Positions 1 to 7,869 of a stretch of 64,000 nt of DNA are shown piece by piece. The stretch lies in assembly GCA_963205275.1 (NCBI GenBank), contig CAUJIH010000011.1, positions 1 through 64,000 of the forward strand, written 5' to 3'. The position numbers and the translations under genes are program-made. The DNA comes from Verrucomicrobiota bacterium. Its GTDB lineage: Bacteria; Verrucomicrobiota; Verrucomicrobiia; Verrucomicrobiales; DEV007. The notes below the pieces were generated by a model. The model did not search any database. It was given only the letters and a program-made list of their open reading frames with translations, and was not told the origin of the DNA. Position 1 is the first letter of the stretch; every line of letters starts with the position of its first letter.

Positions 1-175
1 GCATCTGGTGTGATTGTGCGGTTTTAAGTCATTCGTAGTCGTTCAGCCGATTCGAAAAAGCGGTCTCGACCCACCGTGCTTCGCAGCACTTCGCACCGAG
101 TATATCAAAAATGTCCTTGTCTTGAATCGCCCCAAACAAGATAGATAGAACAGGACGCTCTCTCCTACCGATCCC

Positions 176-3100
176 ATGTCGAACCATTTTTTTGACAAGC
201 CTATCCTCAACTCTCCCTACGATTATCCTTCTCGTCACTGGGAGCTGGATGATCAGGGACAGCCGACGCAAGAAGTCATCGAGTCTCGCCGCAAGTGCTC
301 GTACGTCACTCCGGTTCCTCAGCCAAAAAAGTCAAAAAAATCCTCACTAGCAGCGCAGCAGGATGACTTATTCGCAGAAAAGGTGGACGACATCATCGTC
401 GATGATCAGCTCTACGATCCCACCTCCATCGTCAACGAAGTGCGCGCAGCGGTGGATGCTTGGCGCAAGCTCCCCCACCCTCGCGACTGGGGCGTCACCC
501 CAGAAACCGCCCGCCTGCTCCAGTATTGGCGCACGCATGAGTTCACGGGCATTCGGCCCTTTTTCTGCCAAATCGAGGCCGTGGAAACAGCCATCTGGCT
601 GTCCGAAGTTGCTCGCAATTCCAGTAACAAAGCCCACAAGAAACTCTTCCAATACCTCGAAGCAGCCAATAGTCACTCCGACCTCTTCCGCCTCGCTCTC
701 AAGCTCGCCACTGGTGCGGGGAAAACCACCGTCATGGCCATGCTCATCGCCTGGCAAACGGTCAATGCCAACCACCGCCCGAACTCAAAGCACTATTCCA
801 ACGCCTTCCTCATCGTCGCGCCGGGCATCACCATCCGCGATCGCCTGCGCGTGCTGCTCCCGAACGATCCAGAAAGCTACTACTTCAATCGCGAGCTGGT
901 CCCCGCCGATATGCGCAAGGAGATCGAAAAAGCCCGCATCGTCATCACCAACTACCACGCCTTCCAGCGGCGGGAAAAAGTAAATCTGGCCACCGGAACA
1001 CGCGCACTCCTCAGAGGGCACGCTCCTTACGATCTAGACACACGGGAAAGCGAAGGCGAAATGGTGCGCCGAGTCGTCGGCTCGCTTATGGGGTGCAAAA
1101 ACATCATCGCCATCAACGACGAAGCCCACCACTGCTATCGCGACAAAAGGGGACCCGATGCCGTCGATTGGGAAGACGATCTGAAAGGCGATGACAAAAA
1201 AGTGGCTAAACAGCAAAATGAATACGCCCGGCTCTGGATCAATGGACTGGAGGCAGTCAAGCGCGTGCTCGGCATCTCCATCGTCTATGACCTCTCCGCC
1301 ACACCCTTTTACCTAGCTGGCTCCGGTTACCGCGAGGGCACCCTCTTCCCCTGGGTGATGTCCGATTTCTCGCTGATGGACGCCATCGAGTGCGGCATCG
1401 TCAAACTCCCCCGCGTCCCCATCGCCGACAACGTCCCCGACGCCGAGCACGCGATGCCCAAGCTCCGCCGGCTCTGGGACGCCATGAAGGACGCCAAGCA
1501 ATCGCTGCCAAAAATGGGACGCGGCACGAAGACGAGTTCTCACGATCCCCTCAGCCTACCTCCGCTCTTGATCACCGCCCTTGATGCCCTCTACGGCCAC
1601 TACGAGAAAACCTACCGAGCATGGAAAGACGCGGGGATTATCGAGCCACCGGTATTCATCGTCGTCTGCCAAAACACCAATATCTCCGACCTCGTCTACC
1701 GTTACATCTCCGGCTTTGAATACGAGTCGAAAAAAGACGGTACCATCCCACCACCATATCTGGGAAAATTCGAACTGTTCCGCAATTTCGATAGCAACGG
1801 CAACCGTCTCGCCCGCCCCAACGCCCTGCTCATCGACTCCGAGCAACTCGAATCTGGTGACGCATTGGATCCCGATTTCCGCCAATCTTTTGGCACAGAA
1901 ATCGAGCAATTCCGCCGCGATCTCATCCAGCGCAGCGGCAACCCACAAGCGGCTGAGAACATCGATGACGCTACCCTCCTGCGCGAGGTCATGAACACAG
2001 TTGGCAAGAAAGGTCGCCTCGGCGAGCAGATCCGCTGTGTCGTCTCCGTCTCCATGCTCACCGAGGGCTGGGATGCCAACAACGTCACCCACATCCTCGG
2101 CGTCCGTGCCTTTGGCACCCAGCTACTCTGCGAGCAAGTCGTCGGCCGGGGCCTGCGCCGCCGCTCCTACGAGCTCAATTCAGAGGGCCTCTTCGATGTC
2201 GAATACTCCGACATCCTCGGCATCCCCTTCGACTTCACGGCCAAGCCCGTCGTCGCCGGGCCCGAGCCACCGCCTCGCAGCACCCACGTACAGGCCGTCT
2301 CTCCCGAGCGCGACGACCTAGCCCTGAGCTACCCTCGCGTCATCGGCTATCGCGTCGAGCCACCGGGAAAAGACTTCACCGCCCAGTTCTCCGAGGACTC
2401 CACCCTCGTCCTCACCCCAGAAAACGTCGGTCCCACCCGCACCATCATTTCAGGCATTGCCGGGCAGACAGAGGAACTCACCGTCGAGCACCTGAAAAAT
2501 ATCCGCCCCTCCACCATCCTCCTCCGCCTCACCATGCACTTGCAGGAGACCAAGTTCCGAGACGAAAGCGGAGATACCTCCGATTTCGGATACTTCGGGG
2601 CCTTGAAACGCATCACCCGCCAGTGGCTCAATAACTACCTCAAGTGCGAGGGTGGCACCTACCCCGCCCAAGTGCTCATCCCCCAGTTCACCGATGAAGC
2701 CTGTAACCGCATCGCCAATGCCATCGTCGCCGCCAACCCGTCCCCCCAGTCGGTGCTCGCCATCCTCGATCCCTACAATCCCACGGGTTCTACCCACTTC
2801 GTCAACTTCCGCACCTCCAAAGGAACCTACCAAGCCGACCCCAAAAAATCACACATCAACTACGTCGTTCCGGACTCTGATTGGGAAACTCAATTTGCCA
2901 TGGCGGCCGAGCATCATCCGCAAGTCCTCGCCTACGCGAAAAACCAAGGACTCGGCCTCGAAGTTCCCTACCATTACAAAGGCCACGCTCACCGCTACCT
3001 TCCCGACTTCCTGCTCACAATCGACGACGGCCACGGCGCTGACGATCCGCTTCACCTCATCGTAGAAATCAAAGGCTACCGAGGCGAAAACGCCAAGGCC

Positions 3101-3301
3101 AAGGCCGATGCCATGAACACCCACTGGATTCCCGGCATCAACAACCTCAAAAAATTTGGTCGCTGGGTCTTTATCGAAATCACCCAGCCCTACACCATGG
3201 AAGAAGACCTCAGCGAGCTTATTCGCGAGGAAATGGACAAGAAACTCGCCGCATTACCTCACTCCGAAAGCGAAACCGAAATCGCCCTAGAATCAAAATG
3301 A
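176..3301 (+). CDS. Type III-like restriction enzyme, Res subunit (SF2 helicase + C-terminal PD-(D/E)xK nuclease)
   Basis: Walker A 'LATGAGKTTVMAML', DEAH-like 'INDEAHHCY', 'LSATPF', 'EGWDANNVTHILGVRAFGTQLLCEQVVGRGLRR', and C-terminal 'YLPDFLL...LHLIVEIKGY' (PD-xK-like). Followed by a DNA methyltransferase. Confidence 0.9.
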   Translation: MSNHFFDKPILNSPYDYPSRHWELDDQGQPTQEVIESRRKCSYVTPVPQPKKSKKSSLAAQQDDLFAEKVDDIIVDDQLYDPTSIVNEVRAAVDAWRKLPHPRDWGVTPETARLLQYWRTHEFTGIRPFFCQIEAVETAIWLSEVARNSSNKAHKKLFQYLEAANSHSDLFRLALKLATGAGKTTVMAMLIAWQTVNANHRPNSKHYSNAFLIVAPGITIRDRLRVLLPNDPESYYFNRELVPADMRKEIEKARIVITNYHAFQRREKVNLATGTRALLRGHAPYDLDTRESEGEMVRRVVGSLMGCKNIIAINDEAHHCYRDKRGPDAVDWEDDLKGDDKKVAKQQNEYARLWINGLEAVKRVLGISIVYDLSATPFYLAGSGYREGTLFPWVMSDFSLMDAIECGIVKLPRVPIADNVPDAEHAMPKLRRLWDAMKDAKQSLPKMGRGTKTSSHDPLSLPPLLITALDALYGHYEKTYRAWKDAGIIEPPVFIVVCQNTNISDLVYRYISGFEYESKKDGTIPPPYLGKFELFRNFDSNGNRLARPNALLIDSEQLESGDALDPDFRQSFGTEIEQFRRDLIQRSGNPQAAENIDDATLLREVMNTVGKKGRLGEQIRCVVSVSMLTEGWDANNVTHILGVRAFGTQLLCEQVVGRGLRRRSYELNSEGLFDVEYSDILGIPFDFTAKPVVAGPEPPPRSTHVQAVSPERDDLALSYPRVIGYRVEPPGKDFTAQFSEDSTLVLTPENVGPTRTIISGIAGQTEELTVEHLKNIRPSTILLRLTMHLQETKFRDESGDTSDFGYFGALKRITRQWLNNYLKCEGGTYPAQVLIPQFTDEACNRIANAIVAANPSPQSVLAILDPYNPTGSTHFVNFRTSKGTYQADPKKSHINYVVPDSDWETQFAMAAEHHPQVLAYAKNQGLGLEVPYHYKGHAHRYLPDFLLTIDDGHGADDPLHLIVEIKGYRGENAKAKADAMNTHWIPGINNLKKFGRWVFIEITQPYTMEEDLSELIREEMDKKLAALPHSESETEIALESK

Positions 3302-3314
3302 CATGCGCCGCAGG

Positions 3315-3450
3315 CTTTGGAGTGCGGTGGCCCGACACCGCTTTCCGTACAAACCCTACCATCTACCACCACCTAAAATCGCACCCTTTCCCCTCTACCG
3401 CCCAAGGCTCCGAAAAAGCGGTGTCGGGCCACCGCACTCCAAAGCGCCTC
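3315..3450. repeat. REP/BIME pair 1 (two inverted palindromic hairpins with conserved spacer)
   Basis: GCGGTG-gcccga-CACCGC at 3324-3341 and inverted GCGGTG-tcgggc-CACCGC at 3418-3435, flanked by ctttGGAGt / actccaaag. Confidence 0.85.
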
Positions 3451-3520
3451 GCGCTGAACGCGTTGTACACTATCCCTGCACTAGCACTTCATAATTCATA
3501 ATTTCCCCAATCCTTTCCCC

Positions 3521-6349
3521 ATGTCCGCTCAACAGAAAAAGACCGTCGTCACTCAAAAGCACATCGATGCTACCCGCACCAACATCCCTACGGCGGAGAT
3601 GCAGTCTGTCGTGGATGATGAGGTGAAGCAGGCGATCGAACTCGCTTACGAAAATCGTAATCCGGACCTCGACCCGCAACTCGTCTGGCGGGGGAAATAC
3701 GACGCGGATCAACTCCTCGTCCAAGCGCCACCGCTCTACATCCAAGAGAAAATCCACCCCAAGGCGCTCATTGACGATCTCCAGCGCGTCACCCGCGAGA
3801 GTAAGGAGGAGCAAGGGCTGGAAACTCCCGATCTCTTTGCCGATTTCAATGGCTTCTCCAGCGAGGCAAAGACCGCCGACTTCTACCAGCACCACGGACA
3901 CTGGACCAACCGCATGATCTTGGGCGATTCCCTGCAAGTCATGGCCAGCCTCGCCGAGCGCGAGGGCCTGCGCGGCAAAGTGCAGTGTATCTACCTCGAC
4001 CCGCCCTACGGCATCAAGTTCAACTCGAACTTCCAGTGGTCCACCACCAGCCGCGATGTCAAAGACGGCAACAAAGATCACATCACCCGCGAGCCGGAAA
4101 TGGTCAAAGCCTTCCGTGATACCTGGCGCGATGGCATCCATTCCTACCTCAGCTACCTCCGCGATCGCCTCATCGTCGCCAAGGATTTGCTTACCGAATC
4201 AGGGTCTATTTTCGTGCAGATTGGCGATGAGAATGTTCATCGAGTACGGGCTGTGATGGATGAGGTGTTTGGGGAGGAGAATTTTGTGAGTATAATCACC
4301 TATGCAAAAACAACTGGCTTTTCAGGCAATACTTTATCGTCCATTGCAGACTATATAGTATGGTACGCTAAATCTAAGGACTCTGTTAAGTATAGACAGT
4401 CATTAATTAATAAAAGTGCGCACGGAGAAGGAAAATCAAAATATAGGCCGGGTCATACAATAACTGCATTACAACTTTTCCCGTTTGATCTGAATAGAGA
4501 GGCGGTTTCAGATCAATTGACTTCGCAAGGAGCTTCTCCAAACAGCGAGCAGAAGTGGGAATTTCAAGGTAAGATTTGGAATCCTTCAACAGGACTTCAC
4601 TGGAAAACTAGATTAGAAGGGCTAGATCGTCTAGCTCTAGCAAGTCGTGTAATGCCAGAAGGGAATTCTGTTCGATATGTTCGGTTTTTTGATGATTTTT
4701 CTGTTCAACCGCGTGTTAATGTATGGATGGATATTGGTGGAATTCAGAGTCGTTCAGATCCAAAAGTCTATGTTGTACAGACTGCAACCGAAGCCATCCA
4801 ACGCTGCCTCCTCATGGCCACCGATCCCGGCGACCTCGTGCTCGCCCCACCCTGCGGCTCCGGCACCACCGCCTACGTGGCCGAGCAGTGGGGACGACGT
4901 TGGATCACCATCGACACCTCGCGCGTTTCCCTCGCGCTAGCCCGCGCCCGCCTCATGGGAGCACGCTATCCCTACTACCTCCTCGCCGACTCCCGCGAGG
5001 GCCAGTTGAAAGAAGCCGAAGTCACCCGCAGCGTCCCCCGCGACGCGCCCACCTACGGCAAGATTTCCCACGGTTTCGTCTACGAACGCGTGCCCCACAT
5101 CATGCTGCGCGACATCGCCAACAACGCGGAAATCGATGTCATCTGGGACCAATTCGAGCGACAGCTCCAGCCCCTGCGCGAAGCACTGACTGCCGAACTT
5201 CCCCAAGGCTGGCTGGCCATCTACCGCAAGGCCCAAAAATACACCGCCGAGGTGCCCGTGGAGATTGCCGAGTGGGAGGTGCCCCGCGAGCGCCCCGCCG
5301 AGTGGCCGGAATCCACCCAGGCATGGCTCGATCAATTCTGGAAACTCCGCATCGCCCGCCAGAAGGAAATCGATGCCTCCATCGCCGCCAAGTCCGAGTC
5401 CGAATACCTCTACGACAAACCCTACGAGAACAAAAGTAAAGTCCGCGTGGCTAGCCCCTTCACCGTCGAATCCGTCTCCCCCCACCGCATGCTCCACGTG
5501 GGGCCAGAGGATGAAGTGATCGATCCTTGGAAAAAGGTCAACGAAGACCCCACCGAACTCAAGCGCATGCAGGACTTCACCACCCTCATGCTGGAGAACC
5601 TACGAACCGCTGGCGTGCAGCAAGCGCACAAAGAGAATCGGCTCCATTTTGACAGCATAGATGCCTTCCCCGGCAGCGGCTACGTCTGCGCCATAGGCAC
5701 CTACACCGAGGGCGAGAGCGAGAACGCCCCCACCCGCCGCGCCGCCATCCACATCGGCCCCGAGTTCGGCACCACCAGCCGCGAAGACCTCGTGGCCGCC
5801 GCCCGCGAGGCCGGCGACTTGCAGGCCGACATACTCCTCGCCTGCGCCTTCAACTACGACGCCCACGCCACCGAGTTCGAGCGACTCGGCAAAATCCCCG
5901 TCCTCAAAGCCCGCATGAACGCTGACATGCACATGGCCACCGATCTGAAGAAGACCAAGACCGCCAACCTCTTCGTCGTCTTTGGAGAGCCGGACGTAGA
6001 AGTGGAAAAGCTGGAAGGCGATCAGCTCCGCGTCCACCTCCACGGAGTGGATGTGTTCAAGCCCCAGACCGGCGAAGTCGTCAGCAGCGAACCCGACGAC
6101 ATCGCCTGTTGGATGGTAGACACCGACTACAACGAAGAGAGCTTTTTCGTTCGCCAAGCCTACTTTCTCGGTCAGAACGATCCCTACCAATCGCTCAAGA
6201 CCACCCTAAAAGCCGAGATCAACCGCGAGGCCTGGGAAACCCTCCGCAGCACCATCAGCCGCCCCTTCCCCCGCCCCGCCACCGGGCGCATCGCCGTCAA
6301 GGTCATCAACCACCTAGGCGACGAGGTAATGAAAGTGATTGCGGTGTGA
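3521..6349 (+). CDS. Site-specific DNA methyltransferase (type III Mod-like, DPPY motif)
   Basis: 'CIYLDPPYGIKFNSNFQW' (motif IV), 'DLVLAPPCGSGTTAYVAEQWGRRWITID' (motif I region); directly downstream of Res. Confidence 0.9.
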   Translation: MSAQQKKTVVTQKHIDATRTNIPTAEMQSVVDDEVKQAIELAYENRNPDLDPQLVWRGKYDADQLLVQAPPLYIQEKIHPKALIDDLQRVTRESKEEQGLETPDLFADFNGFSSEAKTADFYQHHGHWTNRMILGDSLQVMASLAEREGLRGKVQCIYLDPPYGIKFNSNFQWSTTSRDVKDGNKDHITREPEMVKAFRDTWRDGIHSYLSYLRDRLIVAKDLLTESGSIFVQIGDENVHRVRAVMDEVFGEENFVSIITYAKTTGFSGNTLSSIADYIVWYAKSKDSVKYRQSLINKSAHGEGKSKYRPGHTITALQLFPFDLNREAVSDQLTSQGASPNSEQKWEFQGKIWNPSTGLHWKTRLEGLDRLALASRVMPEGNSVRYVRFFDDFSVQPRVNVWMDIGGIQSRSDPKVYVVQTATEAIQRCLLMATDPGDLVLAPPCGSGTTAYVAEQWGRRWITIDTSRVSLALARARLMGARYPYYLLADSREGQLKEAEVTRSVPRDAPTYGKISHGFVYERVPHIMLRDIANNAEIDVIWDQFERQLQPLREALTAELPQGWLAIYRKAQKYTAEVPVEIAEWEVPRERPAEWPESTQAWLDQFWKLRIARQKEIDASIAAKSESEYLYDKPYENKSKVRVASPFTVESVSPHRMLHVGPEDEVIDPWKKVNEDPTELKRMQDFTTLMLENLRTAGVQQAHKENRLHFDSIDAFPGSGYVCAIGTYTEGESENAPTRRAAIHIGPEFGTTSREDLVAAAREAGDLQADILLACAFNYDAHATEFERLGKIPVLKARMNADMHMATDLKKTKTANLFVVFGEPDVEVEKLEGDQLRVHLHGVDVFKPQTGEVVSSEPDDIACWMVDTDYNEESFFVRQAYFLGQNDPYQSLKTTLKAEINREAWETLRSTISRPFPRPATGRIAVKVINHLGDEVMKVIAV

Positions 6350-6390
6350 GCGTGGGGGAGAAACACGCTCCCCCAAAGCGGCACTACCCT

Positions 6391-6540
6391 TGGCGCGAAG
6401 CGCTTTGGAGTGCGGTGGCCTGACACCGCTTTCCGTAAAACCCTACCATCCACCCATCACCTAAAATCGACACTTTCCCTCCATCGCACACGCTCCCCCA
6501 AAGCGGCGCTTCACGCCGCACTCCAAAGCGCTTCGCGCAC
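6391..6540. repeat. REP/BIME pair 2, immediately 3' of the RAYT gene
   Basis: Hairpins GCGGTG/CACCGC 6412-6429 and GCGGCG/CGCCGC 6503-6519. A perfect 23-bp inverted repeat joins 6393-6415 (gcgcgaagcgctttggagtgcgg) and 6516-6538. Confidence 0.9.
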
Positions 6541-6543
6541 ACA

Positions 6544-7098
6544 CTACCAGTCGCTAGCCACCTCGAAGTTATCTTTTACAGCAAGCTGATCCACCTTAAA
6601 ACTCTCAATCGTCTTTGCAGTCGCTGTATCCGCCGTACTTTCAAACCACCCTGCCGAGCACCACGGATACTGGTTCGCCACCGGAACCAACCCATGCCGA
6701 ACGGCATTATGATGCACATACTTCAGCCTTGCGTAGTAACTCTTCTGAAAGGTCAATCGAGTCTCCCAATAGTTATGCCACACTTTACGGCCCGGAGTCG
6801 CGTCCAATCGATTCACCCAGATGGCCATTTTTGTATGGAGGATCTGTAGCATTTCACTCAGATTTTCCGCTGTTTTCGGCGATTGCCCGACAAAATGATA
6901 ATGATTCGAAAACACCGCCCAAGCCTCAAGCTGCCAGTCAAAGTCACGTGCCACCTTGAGCAATCCTCGCTGGAGTACCGCTAATCGCTGTGCTCCTCGG
7001 AAGAAATGTTCATGTTGATAGCTTGCCGCCGTCACAATATACACTCCATTTTCTCCTATTTGATGGAGTGGTGCATGCGGCCACGGAGTATCGCTCAT
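6544..7098 (-). CDS. REP-associated tyrosine transposase (RAYT, IS200/IS605-like Y1 HUH family)
   Basis: HUH-like 'NHYHFV', 'KMAIWVNRLD', 'VWHNYWETRLT', catalytic-region 'LKYVHHNAVRHGLV', 'YPWCSAGWF'. Flanked on both sides by REP palindromes. Confidence 0.88.
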   Translation of the reverse strand: MSDTPWPHAPLHQIGENGVYIVTAASYQHEHFFRGAQRLAVLQRGLLKVARDFDWQLEAWAVFSNHYHFVGQSPKTAENLSEMLQILHTKMAIWVNRLDATPGRKVWHNYWETRLTFQKSYYARLKYVHHNAVRHGLVPVANQYPWCSAGWFESTADTATAKTIESFKVDQLAVKDNFEVASDW

Positions 7099-7170
7099 TA
7101 CCCACGAGTCTCCCTAAATTACGAGTGATCGGTCAAGGAGATAGTGTCCTTATTTTTAGGATATGCGCAC

Positions 7171-7795
7171 GATACCCTCGGCGCGAAGCTGCATTACCAA
7201 TCAAACATTCCCGTCTACCGCCCAAGCCTCCAAAAAAGCGGCGCGAAGCGCTTTGGAGTGCGGTGGCCCGACACCGCTTTCCGTAAAACCCTACCATCCA
7301 CCCATTACCCAAAATCGCACACTTTCCCCTCTACCGCCATCCCCCCCCCAAAGCGGCGCTTTACGCCGCACTCCAAAGCCTGCGGCCCATGTACAGTGCG
7401 GGATACCCTCGGTGCGAAGCTGCATTACCAATCAAGCATTCCCCTCTACCGCCCGAGCCTCCAAAAAAGCGGCGCGAAGCGCTTTGGAGTGCGGTGGCCC
7501 GACACCGCTTTCCGTAAAAACCCCACCATCTACCCGTCACCCAAAATCGCACACATTCCCTCCATCGCACACCCTCCCCCAAAGCGGCGCTTCACGCCGC
7601 ACTCCAAAGCCTGCGGCGCATGTACAGTGCACGATACCCTCGGCGCGAAGCTGCATCACCGATCAAGCATTTCCCTCTACCGCCCGAGCCTCCGAAAAAG
7701 CGGCGCGAAGCGCTTTGGAGTGCGGTGGCCCGACACCGCTTTCCGTAAAAACCCCACCATCTACCCACCACCAATAACGCACACATTACACATGG
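7171..7795. repeat. Tandem array of about 231-bp REP/BIME units (two full units plus a partial third)
   Basis: 'gataccctcgg' recurs at 7171, 7402 and 7633 (spacing 231, 231). Units contain hairpins at 7260-7277, 7353-7369, 7491-7508, 7584-7600, 7732-7749. Confidence 0.92.
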
Positions 7796-7869
7796 CGACT
7801 ATGCCAATGTATAGTATTCTCCTCATTGTGCTCGTCCCGTAGACTTTCTATAACATCATCCCCACAAGC

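Noticed and set aside
1556-2092. 178-aa minus-strand ORF within res
   Set aside because: Mirror of the Res coding frame; no motif support.
4723-5439. 238-aa plus-strand ORF in an alternative frame of mod
   Set aside because: Arg/Pro/His-rich out-of-frame translation of the methyltransferase gene.
7171-7795. CRISPR array
   Set aside because: Repeats are 231 bp with internal palindromes and no short-repeat/unique-spacer structure; no cas genes in the window.
7144-7842. 232-aa and 204-aa ORFs with repeated 'DTLGAKLHYQSSIPLYRPSLQKSGAKRFGVRWPDTAFRK'
   Set aside because: They are translations of the 231-bp REP tandem array; the frame stays open only because the period is a multiple of three. Called as repeat, not CDS.
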